64,000 bases of DNA from Echinometra lucunter (GCA_029962745.1 JAPZVO010000109.1:1-64000); one strand, 5' to 3'; counted from the stretch's first letter, positions 19,201-28,485 are shown. The notes: generated by a model from the letters alone, not told the origin. Numbers and translations are program-made.

Positions 19201-21183
19201 GTTTTGATCAACTGTTATTTTATTCTTTTTTGCAACTGTAGGTGGAACAGGATTTTCAGATTACTGTAGAAGCATCACATGATGCACTATTTTCCACATG
19301 GCCAAAATATGCAGATGCAATCATCAAATATGCTGATAGAGTACACCCCAAATACAAGGAAAGTTTGCTGGTCAAAGAAGAGGATGAACAAAATCTGACT
19401 CAGGGTACGTAAATTAATCTTTATCAGGTGATTCAGATCTGTGAATATATTTGTAAATTTTAATTCAATGCATTACAGACACCTATGTTGATCTTATAAA
19501 TAGTAAGAATAAAGTTCATAATGTCATGTGAATGCAACAAAGGCATATCTGCATTTTAGACATTTTTTAGAAGCATGCTTGTGTTTAACTTTCTTTTGTT
19601 TTTCTTTTTTTTATCATCTTTTTTTCTTGTATTTCAAAATATTTACATGTATTTTGATTTGAAACTTGGGATAAAGCTGAAAAGTAATTTTCTAATCAAA
19701 CTTCAAATTCAAAAGAAAACTCAATTTCACCCTAATGCCAATTCACATGCAGAATGTTTGAAATAATGAGTTCTGTTTTACCTACATTATTTAGTTCTAA
19801 TCTTTCAATTTATGCAAATACATTGGAATCTTAACAAGAGTAATTAAACATTAATAATCAAAGATCAGGTTCAATATCCTTTCACTAATTTGTGGCAGCA
19901 TTTTGTCATTTGCCCTTCACTCTAGCTGCCAAAAATAAATCTTTGGATCTGGGCCAAGAGGCCTGTAATATTTATTGAGACTATATTTCACTATTCAAAG
20001 CATCGATCTCCATATACCATATTTCATTTAATTTTGAACAGGTGAAAAGGAGAACCTTGCATTCAGCATCTTGCCCCTTGTACTTGCCAGCAAGGTGCAA
20101 GGCAAGAGGGGGAAGTGTTCTGCCATGAGGAGTTTGAAGTCATTCATCGATGCAAAACCCGTAAGTTGCTTTTGCATTAAGATGGCACTTGTATTATCAG
20201 TATTGTGTATTTACAAATACATGTATTTGAATGAGATCAACAGATCTGCCTTATTTGTTTCCAGTATCAGTTTCTTGCAGAGTTGAGAACTAGATAAACT
20301 TTTCTGAGGCAGGTCAGTCCGCTGGAACAAGCACACATAATGATTCATTCTCAAGGAAATAACCTTATATATTGATGATGAACAAATTGAAAGTTGTTCA
20401 AAGTCAATTTCTTTAGAGCAATGTTGAAAGCTAGCCCAAATTCATTGCCATATAAAATTTCAAACAAAATACTTCAGCAAGTGCCAATTATGGATTGTAA
20501 CAGCTGTTTTCAGGAACAAAGTGACCAACTGCAATTTTATTGTTGCTGGTTCCGGCAGGACCTAAAATCCTTTTGAGTGCTGGTCAATCACTCTGAGTGC
20601 TGGTTATTGACGACTGTCACCGACCAGCACGGCTACATCCCTGCCTTCAAGGTATTTTGTGATCCTGCGATCTTCCATTATCTTAGAGTGTATGAATATT
20701 ATTTTTTAAAGCAGAAGCCTGATAAATTAAGCTCTTGAAAAATTAGACTTAGCTATCTCAAATTAGAAAATTAGCTGCAGTTGTCTTACAGAAGTGAAAT
20801 ATTTGTAATATGAATTACCTAACCTGATACACCTTTTCCAATATTTTGTTTCTTATTTTGTACAGGAAGGAACAGACGTGGAGTTCTATGCTAGCCAGCT
20901 GGACATGCCACAACCATTCATTTTGATTCTGGGTTCAAGAATTAAGCCACTTCAAATCTTTGTTATGGTGGAGCGACGAGCAGTTGAATTCAGCACCCTC
21001 ACCAAAGCTGTAGATTACTGTTTCAAGCTGATTTATGTACTTGATGTGGAATATCAACCAACATGCATCGCTGTGTGGGATTTCTTGCAGCGTGCCATCT
21101 ACAATGTGCCAGGAGCTAATCTTGGCTCTGCCTCAGTACGTGAATTGCGTGCATTCATTTTCAGGGATCTGAAGGAAGCTTGA
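7986..21183 (+). CDS. SAMD3-like protein gene, 11 exons, 559 aa
   Basis: Inferred coding exons: 7986-8049, 11299-11543, 14686-14808, 15228-15275, 16184-16326, 16676-16763, 18248-18437, 18788-18966, 19242-19404, 20042-20160, 20866-21183. All junctions are GT..AG and all phases agree, giving 1680 nt from ATG to TGA. Residues about 6-63 form a SAM domain (core [12 protein letters not shown]), 64-103 an acidic linker, 104-160 a variable basic stretch. Residues 161-559 follow the body known from animal SAMD3-like proteins: an R/L-rich helical segment with [20 protein letters not shown], then [16 protein letters not shown] with KYPRLLD, and a C-terminal segment QPFILILGS with [10 protein letters not shown] and [24 protein letters not shown] domains mediate protein-protein assembly; the function of the body is unknown to me. 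Exons 3 and 4 are the least certain (exon 3 could instead end at 14802). Some animals have many SAMD3-like copies, so it may belong to a repeated family. A possible poly(A) signal AATAAA lies at 22432-22437. Confidence 0.85.
8106..8184 (+). repeat. GTCCGTCCGTC microsatellite (11-bp unit)
   Basis: About six copies of an 11-bp unit made of GTCC repeats with a shortened GTC. On the minus strand it yields an artificial D/G/R/T-rich peptide. Confidence 0.85.
8206..9540 (+). repeat. 157-bp tandem repeats with AGGTCA direct repeats
   Basis: Equivalent positions fall at 8298, 8455, 8612, 8769, 8926 and 9083, exactly 157 bp apart, followed by two diverged monomers. Each monomer carries AGGTCA, seven bases, AGGTCA, one base, AGGTCA, four bases, AGGTCA. 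AGGTCAAAGGTCA is a perfect DR1 and is intact at 8298-8310, 8455-8467, 8612-8624, 8926-8938 and 9083-9095; the 8769 copy has AAGTCA as second half. A DR4 spacing (TTTC or TTTT) follows in most copies. AGGTCA is the half-site of RXR-partner nuclear receptors and HNF4/COUP-TF. Receptor use here is an inference. Confidence 0.85.
9588..10189. other. Intron 1, no gene; GC-rich hairpin at 9810-9838
   Basis: GAGCTCCTCCGCC, a GAA loop and GGCGGCGGAGCTC form a 13-bp stem with one mismatch (9810-9838). Three copies of TTAACTTAAC-like sequence follow. Nothing coding was seen. Confidence 0.5.
10190..10602 (-). mobile_element. LINE 3' fragment, minus strand, in intron 1
   Basis: On the minus strand 10602-10387 reads ..[20 protein letters not shown].. 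then [14 protein letters not shown], the C-terminal tail of a CR1/L2-like reverse transcriptase. It is followed by an untranslated region containing TTGTAAGCACTTTGGGC and AAAAGCACAGTACATAAATG and then a (TAA)n tract (10195-10269). The gene order and tail repeat are those of a non-LTR retrotransposon 3' end. 5' truncated and non-functional. Confidence 0.8.
11025..11130 (+). mobile_element. Second piece of the same LINE, opposite orientation
   Basis: This segment is the reverse complement of about 10543-10631, sharing for example GAATTTCATTTTGGGCTGTT and TTTGAG..ATTCATG.ATGCTGACAA. Together the two make an inverted repeat of about 85-bp arms with a 390-bp spacer in intron 1. The ATG at 11110 lies in this repeat and is not a host start. 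Confidence 0.7.
11299..11543 (+). CDS. Exon 2 of the SAMD3-like gene (rest of SAM, acidic linker)
   Basis: The acceptor is a long T tract ending TTTCCAG at 11298. The exon encodes the C-terminal SAM helices ([20 protein letters not shown]) and an Asp/Glu-rich linker ending DEEAQD. The donor GAT|GTGAGT at 11543/11544 matches consensus and is in phase 0, as is the first base of exon 3 at 14686. Beyond the donor the frame stays open for 842 more codons; see the fusion entry. Confidence 0.85.
11299..14069 (+). CDS. SAM-C2H2-transposase read-through isoform (with exon 1, 944 aa)
   Basis: If exon 1 (7986-8049) is spliced here and the donor at 11544 is not used, one frame runs to TAG at 14067-14069. 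In fusion numbering: SAM about 6-63; acidic linker to 103; two perfect CX2CX12HX4H zinc fingers, C112/C115/H128/H133 and C145/C148/H161/H166; an acidic region; then a transposase-like body. That body has [20 protein letters not shown] (D411, D412), [12 protein letters not shown] (D506) with a [11 protein letters not shown] zinc-knuckle-like motif, [10 protein letters not shown] (D588) and RFEGKHK (E759). This pattern matches a large class of animal transposase-derived proteins that I relate, from memory, to Plavaka/CACTA-type (CMC) transposases. No Met occurs between the splice donor and the first zinc finger (the first is M135), so the finger region can be made only as a fusion or from an unseen upstream exon. 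No stop or frameshift is present in 842 codons. Confidence 0.72.
14128..14311. mobile_element. Short foldback/MITE just after the transposase frame
   Basis: CAGGGTTCAAATTCGGCT (14128-14145) is matched perfectly by its reverse complement at 14294-14311, 148 bp apart. The arms extend a few more bases with mismatches. It could be a MITE or a 3'-UTR stem of the fusion transcript; it does not look like the far end of the transposase unit because no partner was found upstream of 11544. Confidence 0.6.
14686..15275 (+). CDS. Exons 3 and 4 of the SAMD3-like gene (variable region)
   Basis: Exon 3 (14686-14808, acceptor TTCCCAG, donor CCT|GTAACT or earlier CAG|GTGCCT) encodes a Ser/Thr-rich stretch beginning [14 protein letters not shown]. 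Exon 4 (15228-15275, donor TTT|GTAAGT) encodes [16 protein letters not shown]. Both are phase 0 at each end and keep the frame between the SAM half and the conserved body. They lack recognisable domain content, so they rest on splice signals and phase alone. Confidence 0.6.
16184..18437 (+). CDS. Exons 5-7 of the SAMD3-like gene (conserved body, N part)
   Basis: Exon 5 (16184-16326) encodes [16 protein letters not shown] and [18 protein letters not shown]. Exon 6 (16676-16763) encodes [29 protein letters not shown]. Exon 7 (18248-18437) encodes [20 protein letters not shown] followed by a Lys/Glu-rich tail. Junctions use AA|GTAAGT, TAT|GTAAGT and G|GTAATT. The order R-x(n)-LV-x(n)-P-x(n)-A-x-x-I-x(3)-FP-x(2)-KDP-x(3)-GY-E-x-WY is the pattern I associate with SAMD3-like proteins. 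Confidence 0.82.
16531..16559 (+). repeat. 29-base G homopolymer in intron 5
   Basis: An uninterrupted run of G follows TTTCACT. Length in the assembly may be unreliable. It could form a G-quadruplex in the nascent transcript. Confidence 0.9.
16990..18084 (-). mobile_element. Decayed Penelope-like element in intron 6
   Basis: Read on the minus strand in order, the fragments are CDFYPSI with [28 protein letters not shown] (one base in the DVT codon differs), VDFLDISL, and [48 protein letters not shown]. This is the series seen in Penelope-like reverse transcriptases ahead of the GIY-YIG domain. The copy has several frameshifts, stops and a deletion between the RT core and the VDFLD motif, and the GIY-YIG part is missing. 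The - strand orientation is opposite to the host gene. Confidence 0.82.
17772..18084. repeat. Near-perfect 155-bp tandem duplication
   Basis: 17772-17926 is repeated at 17927-18081 with no difference that I could see. It duplicates the DFYPSI-containing part of the Penelope-like fragment. The identity implies a recent event, or an assembly artefact, in an otherwise old element. Confidence 0.85.
18788..20160 (+). CDS. Exons 8-10 of the SAMD3-like gene (conserved body, middle)
   Basis: Exon 8 (18788-18966, acceptor TTTCTAG) encodes [40 protein letters not shown] and [10 protein letters not shown]. Exon 9 (19242-19404) encodes [20 protein letters not shown] then [11 protein letters not shown]. 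Exon 10 (20042-20160) encodes [20 protein letters not shown]. Phases are 1/0, 0/1 and 1/0 and agree with neighbours. The W..R.F.WI....P....I...YPRL pattern is diagnostic of the SAMD3-like body. Confidence 0.83.
20866..21183 (+). CDS. Terminal exon of the SAMD3-like gene
   Basis: Acceptor TTTGTACAG. It encodes 105 residues then [63 protein letters not shown], and a C-tail ending [12 protein letters not shown]. This is the most conserved C-terminal block of SAMD3-like proteins. An incomplete copy of it lies at 21556. Confidence 0.86.
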   Translation, partial: EGTDVEFYASQLDMPQPFILILGSRIKPLQIFVMVERRAVEFSTLTKAVDYCFKLIYVLDVEYQPTCIAVWDFLQRAIYNVPGANLGSASVRELRAFIFRDLKEA

Positions 21184-21555
21184 GATTCAGAAGTTTACCT
21201 GATGCTCAGTGATTGCTTTGAAATTGTTTTATTACAAGAGTTTGACATTTGGATGATTCCAATTTTATGAATTTTTCTCAATTTAGGTCTAATGGGTGTA
21301 ACATGTACATGTACATGTATATGTATGTGAAACATTTTGTAAAACTTTGCTTTGCCCCCCATTGGTTAAATTGACATAGAATGTTTTTTGTTCAAATGCC
21401 TTAACATGTTTGATATGAAAAGAGGCTGATTAACTGAAAATGTCAGTGTGTCACCTTTTGATTTACGGCCTTTGAAAGAAGTGAAAAATGTACGATATTT
21501 GGCAGTTACACCCTTTAGATCAACAATGCTGTAACTACATGTTATCAGACAGTTT

Positions 21556-21744
21556 ATTCTGGGTTCAAGAATTAAGCCACTTCAAATCTTTGTTATGGTG
21601 GAGCGACGAGCAGTTGAATTCAGCACCCTCACCAAAGCTGTAGATTACTGTTTCAAGCTGATTTATGTACTTGATGTGGAATATCAAGCAACATGCATCG
21701 CTGTGTGGGATTTCTTGCAGCGTGCCATCTACAATGTGCCAGGA
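21556..21744 (+). pseudogene. Partial duplicate of the terminal exon (189 bp)
   Basis: 21556-21744 repeats 20926-21114 at an offset of 630 bp with one difference that I saw (C at 21059, G at 21689, Pro to Ala). It starts in the middle of the exon without an acceptor and ends at VPG, where unrelated GTTC-word sequence begins. It is inside the 3'-UTR if the distal poly(A) site is used. Most likely a recent partial duplication, not an alternative exon. Confidence 0.82.
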
Positions 21745-21995
21745 TGTTCTAGTCACATAAATGTTCAAAACCTAAACACTTTATGAACATCCATGTGTCA
21801 ATGTGGTGTTCAAGATGGTGTTCCTGATCTTAACTTTCAGTAGGAGAACATGAAAAGGTGTTCCCAAACTGTATTTAAAATGTGTTCTTTTTAAACGCCA
21901 GGCACCCAAAAATTCTACTGTGTGAACAAGCTTGGCTTGGACATGTGTGGTCCGGGCCCGAACCAGGTGCCTGCTTGTTTTTACAGTGAAAAAAA
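21745..21995. repeat. Block of GTTC/GAAC words ending TTTTTACAGTG
   Basis: GTTC, TGTTC and GAACA recur about a dozen times (GTGTTC, ATGTTC, GAACAT) without a period. The block ends TTTTTACAGTGAAAA and is bounded on the left by the exon copy. It is one of several word-themed blocks in this window. Confidence 0.5.
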
Positions 21996-22025
21996 AAAAA
22001 TCACAAAAGGTATTGGTAATTTGAG

Positions 22026-22179
22026 TTATCCCTTGTTATTTCTCTGCTAATTGTAAATAGTGTCAATAATGTTGCAAAATATTTCATGGTGTAGAAAAAT
22101 CATTATCCCTTGTTATTTCTCTGCTGATTGTAAATAGTGTTAATAATGTTGCAAAATATTTCATGGTATAGAAAAATAA
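22026..22179. repeat. 77-bp tandem duplication, two copies
   Basis: 22026-22102 and 22103-22179 share TTATCCCTTGTTATTTCTCT and GCAAAATATTTCATGGT, with three or four differences. Confidence 0.8.
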
Positions 22180-23365
22180 TTATTTTACATCTTAATCTGT
22201 CAGGACTGAAGAGATATGAACATACATGTAGCCGGGCACTAGAGAAGACAGGCTTCAACTTTGTATTTCTTTACTTTCGTTTTTTCTGACCATGGATCTT
22301 CCAACTAGCTATCTATACAAAGTTTATCTTTTTCATTAGACAAACGGAATATGACAAATCGAAATAATGATCAATTCTGATAAATATAATGTGGCACAAA
22401 ATACACAAATGTACAAACCATAATAAATATTCAAATGGAGATGATTCTCAGTTTTTGTCTTTGAAAAATTACAATCCTTTTATTGTTAAAATATGTTTGT
22501 TGTTTTTTTTTTTTCATTTCTTATTTTCTCTATTGGAAACTAGGTGGAAAGCTATATAACTATCATGTTATTATCCTATATCTCATCTTTGATATAGCCA
22601 AGCAAGGGAGCTTAAGATAGGTTGAGATTCACTTGACAAAAAAAAAAATGTATAATGCTTTGCCTTGATTATGAAATATAATTTGCACTTTTGTATAGAG
22701 GTTAATGGCAGGATATGATTTAGAGAGTGCAAATGATAAATATCAATGCACGCCCATTTAATTTTTTTCACCAGAACGTTGCACGACCCAGAAGGGGGAA
22801 GTGCATTGTGATGTGAAACAAAGGGCAAGTGCATTGATTTTGGTCATTAGCACGTCAACATAATCATATCGGTCATTATCCTAATTCATAAGTGTAATTG
22901 CAAACTCCTTGTTTTGAATAAAAATTTGATTAAAATCAAATCCAAGAAATCAGAAAAGGCCAGGCCTATGATAAAATTTACCAGACCAGGAGTGTATAGA
23001 CGTGGATACTGGTGTCACCCAAATGCAATAGTAGGACCATACTGTAGCAGAATAACTTGTGCAGAGACAGTGATTAGGGCCCTGCAACTCGCCACAAATC
23101 AATTGCAGTTGAATATGACGTAGCAAAAAGAGTGATAAATTCAAGCATGTTTTAATTTTAACTTGAGCAGCAAATTTTCTGTATGTCAATTCAGTCAAAA
23201 TACCTTACATTTGAATTGCATGTATTTCTTGCAACGTAAACAATGTGTGTGAATGTACTGACAATAAATTTTCAATTTGACAGTTACATGTTACATAGTT
23301 GCCAGTCTGTTATGTACCTAATTAGACAGAATTATAATTTTGCACCTTAATGATCCCACACCATA
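22180..23365. other. No gene recognised downstream of the SAMD3-like gene
   Basis: AT-rich. The short opposed frames at 22914-23123 (+) and 22950-23198 (-) overlap and are not supported. Confidence 0.4.
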
Positions 23366-23369
23366 TTCT

Positions 23370-23785
23370 TTTTGTAGACAACCAGCAGCTCCTTTTAAAC
23401 AACTTTCATTGCACAACCCAGTTAATTTGAACAACCATTTATAAACAGCACCAGTTGCTTAATTGCTATTTTAAACAAGTTGTTTGAAATTTTGAACAAC
23501 TCAATGTTTAATCCTTATACAATCTGAGATGTTTAATTGTGATTTCTAAGCAAGTTGTTCAAAATTTTAAACAACTAAATGTTCAAACTTTATACAATCT
23601 GAGATGTTCAATTGTGATTTCTAAACAAGTTGTTCAAATTTTTAAACAACAAAATGTTCAAACTTTAAACAACTGGAGATGTTTAACATTTTAAACAACT
23701 GACTGATCAGTTCACCGGGTAAACAGTGGTTGTTTATTTTTTTAAACAACTTGTTTAATTTTTTTTTTACTGTGTGATACAAATG
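23370..23785. repeat. AACAAC/GTTGTT-word repeat, partly tandem (about 68 bp)
   Basis: TTTAAACAAC, AAGTTGTT, ATGTTTAA and ATACAATCTGAGATGTT recur. Between about 23510 and 23690 there are roughly three tandem units near 65-70 bp. The block ends with a T run followed by ACTGTGTG. Confidence 0.65.
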
Positions 23786-24286
23786 ATTTTTTAAAGAAAA
23801 CAAACGAAAGCTCTGATTACATTAATAAAAAAAAAGTAAATAAATGAAAATCATGCGTCATGATGTCGCCTACTTTACGTTACATGGTGATTCTACTTTA
23901 AGTAGTGTACTATTTTAACTTTAAAACTTGATAGATATCCCCTCTTGTAACAAACCTTGTGATAGCAAAAGTATATATTTTCTTAGAGGAACTTACAAGA
24001 GGAATCTAAAATCATATGGCACAATGTGTTAGATTAAAAGAATTATGTGAACAGTGAATATGGAAATTGTAACAACTCTTATTATCTCATTATTTCCAAA
24101 ATAATTTTTCCGGTGGCACTCTAGGACAGTACTATATTCTTACGGGAGACATTTAGACCTTTTTTCAACAAGGTAGTATTGTCTAGTGTATATTAAGTAA
24201 GTGTAGCTTGTTGATCTGCAGAGAAGACACGGATGTGTGGGTTGTAACCATAATTTTTAGGAGGAGTGGTTTCTAATTGTTTCTTT
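23786..24286. other. No gene recognised
   Basis: AT-rich spacer without recognisable structure. Confidence 0.35.
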
Positions 24287-24289
24287 TTA

Positions 24290-24560
24290 GCATTGCAGTA
24301 TATGGCAAAGGTCGAAGTCACTTGCAACGCTCATGACAGATTTGCCCTGATCCAAGACAATCAGTGAGGCGTTTTCTATATAGCAAGTGCATAAGGTAGT
24401 TCCTCCCGATCGCCTTTGTGCGTGGTGGTGGCTGATCTGGGTATAGCCTTTGAAATGCACGTTGAGTGGCAAGGAGGCTGTGCGTTTGTTCATACTTTTG
24501 AACAAGGAAAGCCATTTGACGGGCAGTAAGCTGTTCACCAACCATATTGAAATCAGTCAA
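24290..24560 (-). pseudogene. Transposase N-terminal helix-turn-helix fragment
   Basis: The minus frame 24560-24318 reads GEQLTARQMAFLVQKYEQTH, SLLATQRAFQRLYPDQPPPR, TKAIGRNY. This fits the first helix-turn-helix of transposon-derived proteins (pattern: aF.v..Y......aqR.F...yp...P....I.r). The fit ends after RNY, where the frame probably shifts; no catalytic domain follows. Confidence 0.5.
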
Positions 24561-25299
24561 ATGTATGACAAATAAACTAAAAGCTGACCAAATCTTCCAC
24601 CCAACTAATTAACTATGAAAGAAAGACGTGACAAGAACAAAAATCCGTTCATTTCATTCTTATTTTAATTTCTGAATTTAAATTTCTAATTAAGCTGAAA
24701 AGTGGAAACCTGTTATTTTTTCAAATTCTTGTTTCCTTCCTCTCTGCTAAAGCTCTTTTATAAAACCTATTGATAAATCCTAAATAAAATACAAACCTTC
24801 TTTGATTTATGTGGTAGCATTCTTATGTTAATTTCATAAGTTCTGAACTTGCAGAGCTCAAAACTCCTGTTCAGATTTATTTGTCTTTATTGTCTCAACA
24901 AATGTGCTTTAGCTCTTAGACACCATTGATGATGAAAGTCCAAACATCTGCAAAAATGTTCTCTGTTAAACAAATCTTTAAAGTAAAGGGAGCAGAGAAT
25001 GCAAAAGCATTACACTTGACTGAAGACATAAAGAAATTGTAGCACTGCAAACTTGGAATGGACTGAAATGCACTGCTGTTACATAATAGACTCTCTGTTC
25101 AAAACCAGTGATGCGAGACCAATGAAATTTTTTCGTAAGTTATAAGATTAAATGGGCTTTCAAGATATGACGATCAAATTGGGAATAGTATTATATTTTA
25201 GAATCAATTCAGCGCCAATCAGAGAGACTTTTTTGGGGGCGCTGTAGATTTTGGCTGGAGCGAAATGAATAATTATTCGTTCGAAATTCAATATTTTTA

Positions 25300-25670
25300 G
25301 ACAAATATGTAGGGGCAAAATGATCTAATATCTTAAAAATCATGAAGTTTTAGAAGCCGAATGCCAGACTATGTCACCGTAATCAAAATGTGGAAGTATT
25401 ATAGTTTTGAATATTAAGTTAAAATCTGATTCGTTTATGTAATGTCGTAATCTACCAAGAAAACCAATAAGTTTACCAATTTTCAGACACATAGAATTTA
25501 TGTGAGCGTCCTATTTCAATTCATTGTCAATATTGATACCAAGGTATCAAGGTATTTACGACCTTTACAATATTAATATTTCTTATTTTCACATTAAGTA
25601 CATTGTACTTTGACAACATATAACGAATTCCAATGAGCATAGACACAGTTTTGGTAAAATTAATCAATAA
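25300..25670 (-). mobile_element. Decayed non-LTR reverse transcriptase fragment
   Basis: Read on the minus strand with stops ignored, it gives LINLTKTVSMLIGIRYVVK, then KYLDTLVSIL, KLVNLLVFLVDYDI and YFHILITVT. These line up with the thumb-side part of LINE reverse transcriptases (KT..ML.G, KYLG..ID..L.W..HI, KI..LIGFL.RLR, ILPHFDY.DIVW). At least eight stops are present. Confidence 0.6.
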
Positions 25671-26825
25671 CCTAAATATGTAAATTTCCAATTACAAACA
25701 ATTTTCAAGTTTTTAACTGAAATGAAAGTAAATAATTCATGCGAGTGAAATGATGCTGATTTTGATTGTAAATTGACAAAGGGAAACATATAGCCCTACT
25801 ATCCACAATATTTAGAACACACGTGAGAAACTTTGCTTAATCAAATCTTTCCCATCCTGGAAAAATAGTTCTACTGCAGCCATCCGCCAGTAACCGTCGT
25901 TTCCAGATCTAATGCTACAGACATGCATGAAGTTACTGGTATTGATTGTTAAGGACAACTGTGAATGATTATTAAAACTTCATCTGCTGAATGTACAACT
26001 GCTGTTTCCGGTTATTAAGTAACGTATATAGGCCTAGGTCTTATGATCATAATGATCATGAATTTAAGCCTTGTTTCTGTTTTTTTATGTTTGACGACTG
26101 TCCTTCAGTTTTGGTTAAAAAAGCAAACAAACTGATGTACGTCATCTTAAATTTATTGCCAAAAAACCTAATTTTCCTATCCATTACATTATAGTGTTTA
26201 ACTTTGATGTAATACATTGCACGTAACTGACAAACAAAGAGGGAATTTGAGGGCAAAATGACTGCCCCCAAACTCCCTTTTGGTTGATATAAAAAACGGC
26301 ATATGGTTTAGCAGAAAAATTTCAGCAATTACAGGCCGGACGGAATACTGATTCGGCACAATTCAGCAAAATAAGTGCACGTAATGTCGATGAAGTAAAT
26401 TGTAACACGTGTTTTGCACCTTAAGCGGTGAGTGTTACCATTCTCTTCAAATTTTGCAAGCCCAGCCTGGGCATGCAGGGTGGTTAAACGCAGGACATCG
26501 GGCCTATCATAAACATGAACATTTCCCTTTTTTGAAGGTCATCAGGTCATCGTGACGTCTTGAAGGTGCCATTTCGTAAAAATCTTGTCATGACCACATC
26601 TTTCTTACGAAGGTAATTACTCATTCATATTTGGCATGATGAAAGTCCACATTAGTCCACAAATTCCTGTTACCTAGATGCGCGTGTGCGAGTCCGTCCG
26701 CGCGTCCCGGCCCGCGCAAATTTCAAAAAATGCTAGAAATCACTCACCAATCAAACCAAAAAATCAGGTCATCTTTAAGCATTTCAAAGGATCCCCCATC
26801 TAATCACGCTGGTCCAGAGGATTCC
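25671..26825. other. No gene recognised
   Basis: Opposed overlapping frames at 25991-26194 and 26056-26271 are unsupported. A CpG-rich patch lies at 26685-26720. Confidence 0.4.
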
Positions 26826-27126
26826 CCTTTCTGATGATTCATCACGTACAGAGGACCCCCCCCCCCCCAGTTCTAAACTCCTGTGCGAAACATTATCCTT
26901 CTTCAGATTACTTACATGCGCAGTCAACTGAAGCTTGTAGCATGTATACAAATTCGGAACTAAGTAAGAAAAAAAATGACTTCAAAGCGTTGCAAATACA
27001 AGTCAATGCATTCTTGGCAAGAAAGCATTCTGACTATGTACGTCAACCCACTAGCAAATACATCATGCTTTTAAGGATTCTGATACCATTTTGCAACCAC
27101 CAGATTCCTTCTGTCCTCCAGATGAC

Positions 27127-27497
27127 CCCCTCAAACTGAAATCCCTCTCCCAATCCCTGTCGCTTCGTTTGGAGATGATACTGATCACGCAAAATCAGAC
27201 AAGCAACTTGATGAGTACCGTAATAGACAAAGACAGAAATTTATCATTGAGTTGCATACTAGAAAAGGACATACCGCAAATCTTGAACCTGAAGTTGTCA
27301 CCATTGAGATAAAAATTCCTTCAGCCACTCTTGTGACTGGGGATTCAATAATCAAACATCTTAAACCTATGTCAATAACTAATGAGAATGTACGAGTTTT
27401 CTGTAAAACACTCCCCGGTGTTAGAGTGGAGAGTGTCTTTGGACACGTTCATCTCCTTGCAAACATTTCGGTAAACTCCAGTTGGACCAGTTCATGA
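27127..27497 (+). pseudogene. Fragment with SGNH-like motif, likely transposon ORF
   Basis: The open frame through 27252 runs from about 27127 to 27497 and contains IPSATLVTGDSIIKHLKPMS, then RVFCKTLPGVRVESVFGHVH. GDSI-x-K-x-L followed by LPG-x-x-V is the N-terminal signature of SGNH-like domains found in many retroelement ORF proteins. The remaining catalytic blocks are absent. The frame upstream (26834-27139) may be the same protein after a frameshift, but I cannot show this. Confidence 0.5.
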
Positions 27498-28440
27498 CGT
27501 CTTAAAGACGTCAGTCTGCTATCACTGATGATTTTTTTTTCTAATCACTTCTGAAATAAACTGATTGCCGTGCCCGAAATAATCTTGTTTTCTTTTTGTT
27601 TTTATCTAGGCCATTATCTAGCTACTGAAAGTGTATTTATTTTTAGGTAATCTTGCAGTTAGATTTCTTGGAGTTTAATGATGTTGTTATATTACTACCA
27701 TTCTGTGAGTGGAAGAAAAGCAGCCTATGACATCAAATTGAGACACACGATGAAAAATGATTCCCTTCATAAGAATAGTAAATATCACTGGCATTGGTTA
27801 AGTTACTTAAATGCTAGCGAGCGAAGCGAACGAGCGCTTCCCGATTTCCCATTTTCCTTTTTCTTGTTTCCCCCCTCTTTTTTCACTTTCCTTATCCTTT
27901 CTTTCCTTTTTTTTTGGGGGGGGGGGGGGGGGGGCACCCTTGCCCCATGCCCCCTATCCCACCGCCGAGTTACGCCACTTTCTCTTTTGCATCTTTCTTA
28001 AATTTCCTTTTCGGACATAGTTTTGTTTTCTGTGGTTTTAGTCGCAATGATTAAAATAATAATAAGAAGACGAAGAAGAAGAAAAATAGTAATACCCTCA
28101 AACAACATCCGGCCTTTTTTAGTTCGGTTGTCAGTTTCGAAAGGTTTTGGAACACAATAGTTTAAATCATACAGTTAACAAATCTAACATGCAGTGAGAG
28201 GCTCTTGTTGAAATTATAGATTCCAAGGTGGCGGGAATAGCACGGAGGAATCGGTAATTTCACTAGTGGCTCGAAACAGTGCATAATGTTTTTGTTTTAT
28301 ATCCCTCTAACGAATCTCGAAAACAAACCCCTCCCCCCCCCAAAAAAAAAAAAAACGTTTTCACGAAACGCAATTTACACCATTGTCTATAAGGGACTTT
28401 TTACACGCTACCGATGAAAAACCACTGTTCGATTGCATAT
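27498..28440. other. No gene; low-complexity and G tract
   Basis: A CT-rich stretch with a T run joined to a G run lies at about 27840-27935, giving artificial S/F/L-rich frames. AGCGAGCGAAGCGAACGAGC at 27814-27833 is a common motif of repeats in this window. A (GAA)n-like patch lies at 28066-28086. Confidence 0.5.
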
Positions 28441-28447
28441 ATGATAA

Positions 28448-28485
28448 CATTCATGGCATAGCGCACTATGCCATGAATGACGTCA
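28448..28485. promoter_or_regulatory. 14-bp perfect hairpin followed by a CRE
   Basis: CATTCATGGCATAG (28448-28461), a four-base loop and CTATGCCATGAATG (28466-28479) form a perfect stem. The palindromic CRE TGACGTCA (28478-28485) overlaps its end. There is no adjacent gene, so the role is open. Confidence 0.6.

Noticed and set aside
21556..21744. Alternative terminal exon of the SAMD3-like gene
   Set aside because: No acceptor precedes it, it begins mid-exon, and it runs into unrelated repeat text; a partial duplication is simpler.
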